A stretch of 64,000 nt of DNA from Chryseobacterium sp. Leaf404 (GCF_001424145.1 NZ_LMQM01000012.1:246744-310743); one strand, 5' to 3'; positions 24,448-33,085 are shown, numbered from the stretch's first letter. Numbers and translations are program-made. Notes: generated by a model from the letters alone, not told the origin.

Positions 24448-25715
24448 TACTCACTTCTCAACGCCTCAATCGGACGGATTTTCACCGCTCTTTGCGCAGG
24501 AATCATTCCAATAACTAATCCTAACAAAACCATGATGCCCATTGCACTGAAAACATTTCCATAATTGACTGTCGGATTATAGAAAGGAAACTCATCCTGG
24601 CCCTGCGTTGCAAGATCTAATCCCATCAGCAATAAAATCCCAAACAGAAAACCTAAAAGGCCGGAGGAGAGTGTAATGACAACACTTTCCAGCAAAATCT
24701 GATTACGAACTTCCGCAGGTTTTGCTCCTAAAGCCCTTCTGATACCAATTTCTTTGGTTCTTTCTTTTACTGTAATTAAGAGAATATTTGAGATAGCAAT
24801 TACACCAGCAAGAATTGTTAAAGTTCCTACAATAATGGTGAGAAGCTGCATCCCATCTAAAAAGCCTGTCAGTTTTTTAAATTCTTTTCCAAGGTTAAAA
24901 CTTCCGAAAGCATTGGTGTCATCTGGCGAGACTTTATTTTTGGTTTTTAAGACATCTTTAATTTTTACCTCCACCTCGCTCACCTGCGCATCTGGTTTAC
25001 TTACGACGGAAAAAACATCAATTTTATCGGCATTATTAAATAACCTGGTGAATGAAGAAAGGGGAATATATGCTGTACGGTCATTTTCCATAGGGCCACC
25101 TCTTTTCACTCTGAAAACACCGATTACGTTGAAGAAAACTCCTTTTATGTTGATTGATTTCCCGAGTGGGTCTTCATTTTTTTTGGCATTAAAAAAATTC
25201 TTGTAAATCTCTTCACCAATTACTGCCACGTTTTTATTTTGAGACATATCTGCATCATTAAGATACCTTCCGAAAATCAGTTTTTTCTCTGAAATTTTAT
25301 TTCCTATCGGTGAATCTCCGGTTAACGTGTAGGTTGCATATTTTCCGTTTCTGGACATTTGCTCGCCGGCACTTCCAAAATTTCCGCGTGAGTTCTGAGG
25401 CGAAATATAGTCTACCTGTGGAACTTTTCTCTGTAATAAATCGATATCTGAAAGACGTAAATCCATTTCTCTTCCTTTTGGAAAACCGTCGTAGGGAATT
25501 GAAGTATTCTGTGCCCACAGGAAAATAGTATTGGTAGCAAAACCAGAGAACAGTTTGTCGAAACCGTTTTCCATACCTTTTGCGGCACCCAGTAGACTCA
25601 CGTACAGGAACATCCCCCATCCCACACCAATCATGGTCAGGAAGGTGCGGAGCTTATTATTTTTCAAAGAATAATAAATTTCCTGCCACGTATCTTTGCT
25701 AAATAGAATATTCAT
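24447..25715 (-). CDS. MacB-like ABC permease (second)
   Basis: The 422-residue protein has the MacB/FtsX layout: an N-terminal helix (about 18-45), a large periplasmic MacB_PCD domain (about 50-265) and three C-terminal helices (FtsX domain, about 280-410). KERTKEIGIRRALGAKPAEVRNQILLESVV is the conserved cytoplasmic motif, and the end AQRAVKIRPIEALRSE is typical. It lacks its own ATPase domain; the ATPase is encoded at 27718-28407. It is a paralogue of the 25864-27093 gene, suggesting a heterodimeric exporter. Confidence 0.92.
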   Translation of the reverse strand: MNILFSKDTWQEIYYSLKNNKLRTFLTMIGVGWGMFLYVSLLGAAKGMENGFDKLFSGFATNTIFLWAQNTSIPYDGFPKGREMDLRLSDIDLLQRKVPQVDYISPQNSRGNFGSAGEQMSRNGKYATYTLTGDSPIGNKISEKKLIFGRYLNDADMSQNKNVAVIGEEIYKNFFNAKKNEDPLGKSINIKGVFFNVIGVFRVKRGGPMENDRTAYIPLSSFTRLFNNADKIDVFSVVSKPDAQVSEVEVKIKDVLKTKNKVSPDDTNAFGSFNLGKEFKKLTGFLDGMQLLTIIVGTLTILAGVIAISNILLITVKERTKEIGIRRALGAKPAEVRNQILLESVVITLSSGLLGFLFGILLLMGLDLATQGQDEFPFYNPTVNYGNVFSAMGIMVLLGLVIGMIPAQRAVKIRPIEALRSE

Positions 25716-25746
25716 TTTTTAATATCAATTTTTACTTTGTAAAAGT

Positions 25747-25860
25747 GAATTTGCTCTGCGGTGAAGTTTGCTTCGCCAGTAAATTTCTTCAAATCAATCG
25801 TGAATTTAATTCCTTAAAAATTCACTTACGAAGTAAAATTGACCATTCACAAATCACTTC
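25747..25860. repeat. Operon spacer repeat, copy 1
   Basis: Contains the block TTCACTTACGAAGTAAAAT followed by TGACCATTCACAAATCAC (25821-25858). An inverted partner (GTGAATTTGCT..., from 25745) lies at the other end. The same block recurs in the next two spacers of this operon. Confidence 0.6.
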
Positions 25861-25863
25861 AAA

Positions 25864-27093
25864 CTATTCTGTTCTCAATGCCTCAATCGGCTTAATTTTC
25901 GAAGCTCTGAATGCCGGAACAAAGCCGGCAATCAATCCTGAAATAACCAATGCCACAAATGCCATGATGATTTCTGTAGTTCCCACACTCGGGCTTTTAA
26001 TGAAATATTCTTCCAGACTGTCGCCGATGAGATGCAAGGTTAAAATTCCCACACCAACACCTACCAATCCTGAAACCACGGTTATAACGACACTTTCCTG
26101 AACAATCAAAGCAACAATACTTTTCGGTTTGGCTCCGATGGCTTTTCTTACACCAATTTCTTTGGTTCTTTCTTTTACAATATAAACCATGATATTACTG
26201 ATGCCAATGATTCCTGCCAGTAAAGTTCCTAAGCCGATAAAACCAACAATTGCCGTTAGAACTGCCATGAAAACAAAGGTATCGCTCATATTCTGGGCAT
26301 TATTCCAGACACGGACACCGTTTTCATCATCTGGCGATACGCTTTTCCGGGATTTTAATTTACTTTTAAGTTCATCTCCGTATTTAATTGCCTGTTCGGG
26401 CGTCAGTTTTTCATCGTATGCAATAAATGCAGTACTCACGGTATCTGATCCTTTTTTCATCTGTTGAAGTGTAGAAATGGGTACAGAAATATGCCTTTCA
26501 TCCCAATCGCCGCCGTCATCTGAAAAAACTCCCACCACCTTAAACATTGTTCCGTTGATATCAATATCTTTTCCTACAGGATTTCCGTTTTTTATTAAAT
26601 CACGCTGCACCATCCTGCCAATCACGGCAACCTGTTGCTTATTTTTCAAATCATTGGGAGAAAGATATCTTCCGTCTAAGAGTTTCCTGTTTTCAATGAA
26701 TTTCTCATCAGTTACAGAGCCGTTTATTTGGTAATTTCCGCTTTCTTTTCCGTATTTTACCAAAAGATTAGCTGTATACCTCGGGCTTGCGTAACCTACT
26801 TTTTCTTTATCAGTATCGACAAGAAAATCGTAATCATCATTGTTCATAGTTACTTCACGGTCAGACTGCAGACCATTGTAAGCAATTGTGGTTTTCCCTG
26901 TAGAGATTGTAATCAGATTCTGGGCATCTCTTGCAAAACCTTCCGTAAAGGCATTCTGCAACCCTTTACCAATCCCAAAAAGGACAATAAAGATGAAAAG
27001 CCCCAATGCTACGGTAAAACCCGAAAGCACCGTACGCAAAACATTACTGCGAATCGAACTGAATATTTCCTGCCAACGGTCTAAGTCAAACAT
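25864..27093 (-). CDS. MacB-like ABC permease (first)
   Basis: The 409-residue paralogue of the neighbouring permease has the same plan: an N-terminal helix (about 20-42), a MacB_PCD periplasmic domain, and an FtsX-type C-terminal region with KERTKEIGVRKAIGAKPKSIVALIVQESVV and the ending SKIKPIEALRTE. Two non-identical MacB permeases with one ATPase and one adaptor form the common Bacteroidetes efflux unit. Substrate unknown; macrolides, peptides and heme precursors are reported for relatives. Confidence 0.92.
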   Translation of the reverse strand: MFDLDRWQEIFSSIRSNVLRTVLSGFTVALGLFIFIVLFGIGKGLQNAFTEGFARDAQNLITISTGKTTIAYNGLQSDREVTMNNDDYDFLVDTDKEKVGYASPRYTANLLVKYGKESGNYQINGSVTDEKFIENRKLLDGRYLSPNDLKNKQQVAVIGRMVQRDLIKNGNPVGKDIDINGTMFKVVGVFSDDGGDWDERHISVPISTLQQMKKGSDTVSTAFIAYDEKLTPEQAIKYGDELKSKLKSRKSVSPDDENGVRVWNNAQNMSDTFVFMAVLTAIVGFIGLGTLLAGIIGISNIMVYIVKERTKEIGVRKAIGAKPKSIVALIVQESVVITVVSGLVGVGVGILTLHLIGDSLEEYFIKSPSVGTTEIIMAFVALVISGLIAGFVPAFRASKIKPIEALRTE

Positions 27094-27117
27094 ATTTTTG
27101 TTTTTTTCTTTGAAAAA

Positions 27118-27241
27118 AAGTCAATTTGCTTCGCAGTGAATTTTGCTTGCGAGTCAATTATTTTCAACGTCAATTTTATTTTTTTATAGTCAATTATCCG
27201 TCAAATTCACTTTCGAAGCAAAATTGACCATTCACAATTGA
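27118..27241. repeat. Operon spacer repeat, copy 2
   Basis: A left arm GTCAATTTGCTTCGCAGTGA (from 27120) is mirrored by TTCACTTTCGAAGCAAAATT (27206-27225), followed by GACCATTCACAATTGAC. Together they form a long imperfect inverted repeat between the four-helix-bundle gene and the permease. Confidence 0.65.
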
Positions 27242-27592
27242 CTACTTTAACATTCCACTCAAAAGAATGAATGTTGTTTTTAATTTATTTCCGATTTTCT
27301 CTAAATCATTTAAGGCCAGATACTCAGATTCAACAGTAATATCAAAGCACGAATCTAATTCGATAACAGAGCCTCTTGCAATTTCGAAATATCTTTTTCT
27401 TTCAGTTTCAGATTTTCTCGAGCAACCTTCTGTGATATTCAAAACTACAGATGTGGAAGCTCTTATAATTTGATATGTTAAATTATATCTTTCCTCAATC
27501 GGAAGCTTGCTTAGAATTTTATAACATTCAAATCTTAACTCTCTTGCAGATTTGTATACATCAAGTTTATAATGATTTAGATTTAAAAACAT
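27242..27592 (-). CDS. Four-helix-bundle protein (23S rRNA intervening-sequence type)
   Basis: The 116-residue all-helical protein opens with LNHYKLDVYKSARELRFECYKILSKLP and continues YNLTYQIIRASTSVVLNITEGCSRKS and KRYFEIARGSVIELDSCFDI. These are the conserved blocks of the family first seen in 23S rRNA intervening sequences. Its biochemical function is unknown. It stands between the ATPase and permease genes of the efflux operon with spacer repeats on both sides, so it looks inserted rather than an operon member by function. Confidence 0.9.
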   Translation of the reverse strand: MFLNLNHYKLDVYKSARELRFECYKILSKLPIEERYNLTYQIIRASTSVVLNITEGCSRKSETERKRYFEIARGSVIELDSCFDITVESEYLALNDLEKIGNKLKTTFILLSGMLK

Positions 27593-27629
27593 TTTTTCTC
27601 TTCTTTAAATTATTTGTGTTTTCTTTATA

Positions 27630-27717
27630 AAAATTCACTTGCGAAGCAAAAATGACCATTCACCATTCACTTACATTAATTCACCTGCGAAGCAAAATTG
27701 ACAATTCACAATTCACT
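27630..27717. repeat. Operon spacer repeat, copy 3 (two tandem blocks)
   Basis: Two direct copies of TTCAC(T/C)TGCGAAGCAAAA followed by TGAC(C/A)ATTCAC lie in 88 bp, and the tail repeats ATTCACA/ATTCACT in a 7-bp rhythm. Confidence 0.65.
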
Positions 27718-28407
27718 TTACAGCACAATCTGCTTAATAAACTCATCACTTTCAATAATTCCATCCCTTAAAATGACATTCCTTTTGGTTTGGGCGGCAA
27801 CATCGGGTTCGTGGGTTACAACGATGATGGTTTTGCCTTCGTTATTGATATCCTGAAGTAATTTCATAATATCGTGGGTTGTTTTCGAATCAAGCGCTCC
27901 TGTTGGTTCATCGGCTAAAACCACTTTTGGATCTGTGATTAAGGCTCTAGCTATGGCAACACGCTGCTTCTGCCCACCTGAAAGTTCGTTGGGTAAATGG
28001 TTTGCCCACTGTGCGAGGCCAACTTTTTCAAGATATTCCATTGCTCTTACATTACGCTCTTTTCTTGGAACATTCTGATAATATAAAGGAAGGGCAACAT
28101 TGTCTAAAGCCGTTTTGTATCCAATTAAATTAAAGGACTGAAACACAAAACCTAAAAATTTTGAACGATACTCGGCAGCTTTAATTTCGTTGAGATCTTC
28201 TATGGGAATTCCGTCGAGGTTATAAATACCAGAATCTTTCTCGTCGAGAATCCCGATAATATTGAGAAGTGTAGATTTTCCGGAGCCTGAACTTCCCATA
28301 ATGGAGACAAATTCTCCAGCTTCAATCGTAAGGTTAATGCCCTTCAATACATGAAGTTTGCTTTTTCCTGTATCGTATGATTTGTGTAAATCCTGAATAA
28401 CTAACAT
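27718..28407 (-). CDS. MacB/LolD-type ABC ATPase of the efflux operon
   Basis: I start at 28407 (MLVIQDLHKSYDTGKSKLHVLKG), where the conserved ATPase fold begins. An in-frame start at 28449 would add 14 residues. Walker A GSSGSGKST is at 38-46, the signature LSGGQKQRVAIARAL follows LPNE, Walker B is VVLADEPTGALDSKT, and the H-loop is IIVVTHEPDVA. This sequence is typical of the LolD/MacB/FtsE group. It is the first gene of the minus-strand operon and powers the two MacB-like permeases downstream. Confidence 0.93.
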   Translation of the reverse strand: MLVIQDLHKSYDTGKSKLHVLKGINLTIEAGEFVSIMGSSGSGKSTLLNIIGILDEKDSGIYNLDGIPIEDLNEIKAAEYRSKFLGFVFQSFNLIGYKTALDNVALPLYYQNVPRKERNVRAMEYLEKVGLAQWANHLPNELSGGQKQRVAIARALITDPKVVLADEPTGALDSKTTHDIMKLLQDINNEGKTIIVVTHEPDVAAQTKRNVILRDGIIESDEFIKQIVL

Positions 28408-28449
28408 GGATCGCTCATTGTTTAAGTACCTTATAAGTAGCGGCTTCAA

Positions 28450-28838
28450 AAGATTTGTTACAAACTAATGAATTTATTTAAAAAAAGGGATTGTTTAATA
28501 TTTATGTATTTGAATATCAAATTATTAAAAACAGGCGTTTAAATCTAAAATTCACAGGAAGCGTTTTTAAAACCCGTAACCGTCTCTAAACCAATAACAG
28601 AGCAAGTTTCGGGTAATTGTGGAAAACTTTTACAGTTAAAAGTCAATCTATTAGTCCTTAGCCCTTTTAAAATCAGTCTTCATGTTCTAACTTTGTAGGT
28701 AGATTCTGAAAGAAATTTAATGAGGTCTGACATTCATCAAGCGCAATATTAACTTTCAAAAAATCAAATACTTATCAAATTACAGAATGTATTTGCAGAA
28801 ATCTGTTGTTCATAAACAAAAGACAAATAAATTACAAT
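28450..28838. other. Divergent control region, efflux operon / nrdB
   Basis: About 390 bp. A 7-bp inverted repeat, CAAATAC (28765-28771) and GTATTTG (28789-28795), stands 43 nt before nrdB, and the second arm nearly matches a -7 box (TGTATTTG). No NrdR-type box is evident. The remainder shows nothing recognisable. Confidence 0.35.
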
Positions 28839-29813
28839 ATGGGAATTTTCGATAAAAGAGTAAGCTACAAGCCATTTGAGTATCCTGAAGTTCTTCAGTT
28901 TACAGAAGCCATCAACAAGTCTTTCTGGGTGCACTCAGAAGTAGATTTCACGGCAGATGTACAGGATTTCCAGTCGCAGCTGGAGCCGCACGAGAAAAAC
29001 GCGGTAAAAAATGCACTTTTGGCGATTGCTCAAATCGAAGTTTCGGTAAAATCATTTTGGGGAAACCTTTACAATCACTTACCGAAGCCTGAACTCAACG
29101 GTTTAGGTTCTACTTTTGCGGAATGTGAATTCCGTCACTCAGAGGCATACTCGCGTCTGCTTGAGGTTTTGGGATATAATGAAGAATTTATGCACGTTGT
29201 GGAAGTTCCTGCTCTTAAAAAGAGAATCGAATTTTTAGGAAATGTTTTGAAACACGCCAATTCTGCAACTCCGAAAGAGTATGTTTCTTCTCTTTTGCTG
29301 TTCAGTATTCTGATTGAGAATGTGTCTTTGTTTTCGCAGTTTGCCATTATTTTGTCGTTCACAAGATTTAAAGGTTTCATGAAAAATGTTTCCAATATTA
29401 TTGCTTGGACGTCTATTGATGAGCAGATTCACGCGAACGGTGGAATTTATCTGATCAATAAAATTCGCGAAGAGCAGCCTCATCTTTTAACTGATTCTGA
29501 TATTGAAGATATTTATACTCTGGTTGATCAATCGATTGAGCTGGAAGGCGAAATTTTGGATTGGATCTTTGAAATGGGCGAACTGGATAAATTCTCAAAA
29601 CAGGATTTAATTAACTTTATGAAATACCGTGTTGACGAAAGTTTAACCAAAATCAACATGGAAAAACGATACAACACCACTGCAGAACAGTACAGCCCGA
29701 TGAAATGGTTTGAAGAGGAAGTTTTCGCCAATTCTATGGATGATTTCTTCGCAAAAAGACCGGTGGATTATACAAAGCATGATAAGAGTATTACTGCGAA
29801 TGATCTTTTCTAG
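28839..29813 (+). CDS. nrdB: Ribonucleotide reductase, class Ia beta subunit
   Basis: Holds the diiron-tyrosyl radical that starts dNTP synthesis in partner NrdA. I start at 28839 (MGIFDKRVSYKPFEYPEVLQ); the start at 28806 adds 11 residues. Probable metal ligands are E67, E97 and H100 (ECEFRH), E160, and E195 and H198 (DEQIH). Tyr104 (HSEAY) fits the radical Tyr, so this is not the Tyr-less class Ic type. The C-terminal tail ends in acidic and hydrophobic residues that dock to NrdA. No ATP-cone is fused. Length 324 is normal. nrdA lies 752 bp downstream past a repeat cluster. Confidence 0.96.
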   Translation: MGIFDKRVSYKPFEYPEVLQFTEAINKSFWVHSEVDFTADVQDFQSQLEPHEKNAVKNALLAIAQIEVSVKSFWGNLYNHLPKPELNGLGSTFAECEFRHSEAYSRLLEVLGYNEEFMHVVEVPALKKRIEFLGNVLKHANSATPKEYVSSLLLFSILIENVSLFSQFAIILSFTRFKGFMKNVSNIIAWTSIDEQIHANGGIYLINKIREEQPHLLTDSDIEDIYTLVDQSIELEGEILDWIFEMGELDKFSKQDLINFMKYRVDESLTKINMEKRYNTTAEQYSPMKWFEEEVFANSMDDFFAKRPVDYTKHDKSITANDLF

Positions 29814-29860
29814 ATTTAAAATTTAAAATTCAAGGTTTAAGGTTATTTGGGCGCCAATTT

Positions 29861-29962
29861 CCGCCTTCCACTCCCGCTTTTTTGTCATTGCGAATAACGT
29901 GAAATGTTTGTTGAACTATTTGTTAATCGCAATAACAAAAAGAGCTCCGTTCAAGTCGGGGC
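29861..29962 (-). repeat. Stem-variable hairpin element, copy 4 (divergent)
   Basis: On the minus strand it reads CCCCGACTTGAACGGAGCTC, then TTTTTGTTATTGCGA, a loop, and TCGCAATGACAAAAAAGC, with a 15-bp stem containing one G-U pair, followed by GGGAGTGGAAGGCGG. It aligns with copies 1-3 but is the most diverged. Confidence 0.5.
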
Positions 29963-29999
29963 GTCAGTGATTCGGGAGCTGAGGGGTTGGTATTAGAGA

Positions 30000-30074
30000 T
30001 GTCATGCTGAGCTTGTCGAAGCATCTGCGCAAGAGATGAGATTGCTTTCCCGACGGTCGGCGCAGGCTGTTACT
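30000..30074. repeat. Candidate dispersed repeat, GTCATGCTGAGCTTGTCGAA type
   Basis: The segment starts GTCATGCTGAGCTTGTCGAA, a phrase that recurs widely in Bacteroidetes intergenic DNA, and contains GCGCAAG/GCGCAGG echoes. Only one copy lies in this window, so the repeat status is from memory rather than observed. Confidence 0.35.
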
Positions 30075-30112
30075 TAAAAGGACAGAAAAAATAAATAGCT
30101 AATAAAAGCCTC

Positions 30113-30329
30113 ATAGGTTTTGGAAACCTATTAGGTTTGTCTGGAAACTTCAATAGGAACGGGCTTTAGCCCGTTTATAAAAAGAAGAAATTCATTTGGC
30201 TTTAGCCAAAACTTAATGTGAATGCTTCTGCGCAAAGAACCTTTCAAGATTTGACCTTGAAAAGCTTGATAAAGAGCAATGACGTTCAGTGTGAAAAAAC
30301 CTAACGGGTTTTGAAAATCCGTTAGGTTT
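30113..30329. repeat. Cluster of four short hairpins between nrdB and nrdA
   Basis: ATAGGTTT/AAACCTAT (30113-30131), AACGGGCT/AGCCCGTT (30159-30176), TTTGGCT/AGCCAAA (30195-30210) and AAACCTAACGG/CCGTTAGGTTT (30297-30329). The second and third share the core GGCTTTAGCC; the first and fourth share AGGTTT-type arms. They look like two families of intergenic palindromes. Confidence 0.6.
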
Positions 30330-30375
30330 GGATAATAACGAAATTCAGTGGTAAGGAAAAACAAAACGTTGTCTT

Positions 30376-30480
30376 AGCCCTGATTGCAGCGGCATCCTTT
30401 TTGTGATTGCGATGCAGAAAAGTAAAAATGATGAATTAATGTTATTCGCAATCACAAAAAAGATATAGCGGAAAGCAGGT
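30376..30480 (+). repeat. Stem-variable hairpin element, copy 2
   Basis: AGCCCTGATTGCAGCGGC and ATCC are followed by TTTTTGTGATTGCGA, a 36-nt loop and TCGCAATCACAAAAA (15-bp perfect stem), then GATATAGCGGAAAGCAGG. The stem sequence differs from copy 1, yet pairing is retained. Confidence 0.65.
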
Positions 30481-30534
30481 AGAATAGTGAGGAGAAAGAC
30501 AAAATATTCTGCTCCTAAAAAATAATAACATAAC

Positions 30535-30551
30535 AATGTACCTGGTACATT
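30535..30551. promoter_or_regulatory. Perfect 17-bp palindrome before nrdA
   Basis: AATGTACC and GGTACATT flank a single T. It lies 14 nt before the nrdA start, where a bound regulator could block transcription or translation. The repressor is unknown. Confidence 0.55.
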
Positions 30552-30565
30552 TTACAATATAAAAA

Positions 30566-32224
30566 ATGGAAGAACAAGACAACAATATCTGGTGGCTCAA
30601 CGAAGAATCTGAGCAAATGCTGAACAGAGGTTACCTTCTGAAAGGGGAAACCGTAGACGGTGCAATCGACAGAATCACGACTGCCGCAGCAAAAAAATTA
30701 TACAAACCTGAACTGCAACCGGCTTTCAAGGAGATGATCATGAAAGGATGGATCAGTTTTTCTTCTCCGGTATGGGCGAATATGGGAACGCAGAGAGGTC
30801 TTCCAATCTCTTGTTTCAACGTGCATATTCCGGACAGCATTGAAGGAATCACCCACAAAATGGGTGAAGTGATTATGCAGACGAAAATCGGGGGCGGAAC
30901 GTCGGGATATTTCGGTGAACTTCGTAACAGAGGAACTGCGGTGACCGATAACGGAAAATCTTCGGGTGCGGTTTCGTTTATGAAGCTTTTTGACACTTCT
31001 ATGGATGTCGTTTCACAAGGCGGTGTGAGAAGAGGTGCTTTTGCGGCATATCTTGATGTTGACCACGGTGATATTGAAGAATTTTTATCAATTAAAGATA
31101 TCGGAAGTCCCATTCAGAACCTGTTTACAGGGATTTGCGTACCGGATTACTGGATGCAGGATATGATCGATGGTGATGCCGACAAGCGTAAAATCTGGGC
31201 GAGAGTTTTGGAAAGCCGTCAGCAGAAAGGTCTTCCTTACATTTTCTTTACGGATAACGTGAACAGAAACAAACCACAAGTTTATAAAGACCTAGGATTA
31301 ACCGTAAATGCGAGTAATCTTTGTTCGGAAATTATGCTTCCTTCTACCAGAGAGGAATCTTTTATCTGCTGTCTTTCTTCTATGAACTTAGAATTGTATG
31401 ACGAGTGGAAAGATACGAATGCAGTACAATTGGCAATCTATTTCCTAGATGCTGTTTTGTCTGAGTTTATCGAAAAAACGGAAGGAAATTATTACCTGAA
31501 AGGAGCGAGAGACTTTGCAATGCGACACAGAGCGCTTGGTTTGGGAGTTTTGGGTTATCACTCTTACCTTCAGAAAAACATGATTCCTTTTGAGAGTTTT
31601 GAGGCGACTCAGTTTAATGCAAGAGCTTTCAAACACATCAGAGCTCAGGCGGATATTGCATCGAAAGAACTGGCCAACATTTACGGTGAACCGGAATTAC
31701 TGAAAGGTTATGGAATGAGAAATACAACGGTAATGGCGATTGCTCCTACCACTTCAAGTTCTGCGATTTTAGGTCAGACTTCTCCAGGAATTGAGCCTTT
31801 TGCATCAAACTACTACAAAGCTGGTCTGGCGAAAGGAAACTTCATGCGTAAGAACAAGTATCTTGCAAAATTACTGGAAGAGAAAGGCCTAGACAATGAA
31901 GAAACATGGAGAACAATTATGTTGAACCACGGTTCTGTACAGCATTTGACGGAGCTGACTGACGAAGAAAAAGCGGTATTTAAAACCTTCAAGGAAATTT
32001 CTCCGATGGAGATTATTTCTCAGGCTGCACAGAGACAGCAGTACATCGATCAGGCGCAGTCATTGAACTTACAGATCCCGTCTACGATGCCAGTGAAAGA
32101 TGTAAACTATCTTTACATCGAGGCTTGGAAGAAAGGTGTGAAAACTCTGTATTACCAAAGAAGTTCATCTGTTTCTAAGGAAATGATGGTGAATTTTGTA
32201 AGCTGTTCAGCTTGTGAAGCTTAG
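30566..32224 (+). CDS. nrdA: Ribonucleotide reductase, class Ia alpha subunit
   Basis: Reduces ribonucleoside diphosphates. The 552-residue chain lacks the N-terminal ATP-cone of E. coli NrdA, so the usual dATP activity switch is absent from this subunit. Conserved parts: SSPVWANMGTQRGLPISCFN with the first active-site Cys, the NASNLCSE block with the thiyl-radical Cys, ESFICCLSSMNL with the second redox Cys, the double Tyr in TLYYQRSS for radical transfer, and the C-terminal SCSAC thiol pair re-reduced by thioredoxin. Neither subunit carries an ATP-cone here. The next gene begins 4 nt after the stop. Confidence 0.96.
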   Translation: MEEQDNNIWWLNEESEQMLNRGYLLKGETVDGAIDRITTAAAKKLYKPELQPAFKEMIMKGWISFSSPVWANMGTQRGLPISCFNVHIPDSIEGITHKMGEVIMQTKIGGGTSGYFGELRNRGTAVTDNGKSSGAVSFMKLFDTSMDVVSQGGVRRGAFAAYLDVDHGDIEEFLSIKDIGSPIQNLFTGICVPDYWMQDMIDGDADKRKIWARVLESRQQKGLPYIFFTDNVNRNKPQVYKDLGLTVNASNLCSEIMLPSTREESFICCLSSMNLELYDEWKDTNAVQLAIYFLDAVLSEFIEKTEGNYYLKGARDFAMRHRALGLGVLGYHSYLQKNMIPFESFEATQFNARAFKHIRAQADIASKELANIYGEPELLKGYGMRNTTVMAIAPTTSSSAILGQTSPGIEPFASNYYKAGLAKGNFMRKNKYLAKLLEEKGLDNEETWRTIMLNHGSVQHLTELTDEEKAVFKTFKEISPMEIISQAAQRQQYIDQAQSLNLQIPSTMPVKDVNYLYIEAWKKGVKTLYYQRSSSVSKEMMVNFVSCSACEA

Positions 32225-32228
32225 AATT

Positions 32229-33008
32229 ATGGAGAAGTGTTTTGTAATACAGCCTTTTGATAACGGTAAATTCGATAGTAGATTTATAGATACCTTCGAA
32301 CCAGCAATTAACGCTGCAGGTTACGAAGCTTATAGAGTCGACAAAGATCTTGGAGTTAAAATACCTATAAATGATATTGAAACTGGAATATCTTCCAGCG
32401 CTTTATGTTTTGCTGAAATTACTACAGACAATCCAAATGTGTGGTACGAACTTGGTTATGCTTACGCATGTAATAAGGATGTCATTCTAATATGTTCAGA
32501 TGAGCGCATTGGAAAATATCCTTTCGATATTCAACATAAGTTTATAATTAATTATAAAACAGGTTCTGTCAGTGATTACAAAAGACTTCAAGAAAATATT
32601 ACTAATAAAATCATTGCATTAAAAAACAAAACAAATACTGTAAAGAAAATTAGTAATTTACCTTTAAAAGAAAAAGAAGGTTTAAGAAGTCACGAGGTAG
32701 CAATTATGTTCCTGGTTATGGAGAATTGTATAACTATGGATGAGAGTATTTCAGTTAATAGTCTTAAAAATGACATGACTAGATCGGGATTTACAGATGC
32801 AGCCACCAGTGTCGGTGTGAGAACTTTAGTAAATTATGATCTCCTTGAAATGGTTAAAGAAAATGATGACTTTAGTGGCTTCGAATATTATGCTTGTAAA
32901 TTAACTGAAGACGGTGAAGGTTGGATACTATCAAATCAACATTTATTACAATTTAAAAAATCTGACGATATAAATAATGAATTAGGAAATGACGATTTAC
33001 CTTTTTAA
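32229..33008 (+). CDS. Nucleoside-deoxyribosyltransferase-like / winged-helix protein
   Basis: I start at 32229 (MEKCFVIQPFDNGKFDSRF), 4 nt after the nrdA stop; a start at 32214 would overlap nrdA. Residues 1-130 follow the plan of the nucleoside 2-deoxyribosyltransferase/TIR-like fold: an opening beta strand with QPFD, a central SSSALCFAEITTDNPNVWYELGYA and then DVILIC. Glu74 in YELGYA matches the catalytic Glu of that superfamily. Residues 150-245 (SHEVAIMFLVMEN ... VGVRTLVNYDLLEMV ... YYACKLTEDGEGWI) look like a winged helix. The gene is AT-richer than nrdA. Similar domains serve as effectors in phage defence, but a role in nucleotide sensing beside nrdA is equally possible. Confidence 0.7.
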   Translation: MEKCFVIQPFDNGKFDSRFIDTFEPAINAAGYEAYRVDKDLGVKIPINDIETGISSSALCFAEITTDNPNVWYELGYAYACNKDVILICSDERIGKYPFDIQHKFIINYKTGSVSDYKRLQENITNKIIALKNKTNTVKKISNLPLKEKEGLRSHEVAIMFLVMENCITMDESISVNSLKNDMTRSGFTDAATSVGVRTLVNYDLLEMVKENDDFSGFEYYACKLTEDGEGWILSNQHLLQFKKSDDINNELGNDDLPF

Positions 33009-33085
33009 ATTTATATAATAGCATTATTAATTAAACCGCAGAATTTTTTCTGCGGCTTTAATTTAAAACAAAAAGTAAAATAAAA

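Noticed and set aside
28450..28838. NrdR-type boxes before nrdB
   Set aside because: No sequence close to the NrdR consensus could be found by eye on either strand.
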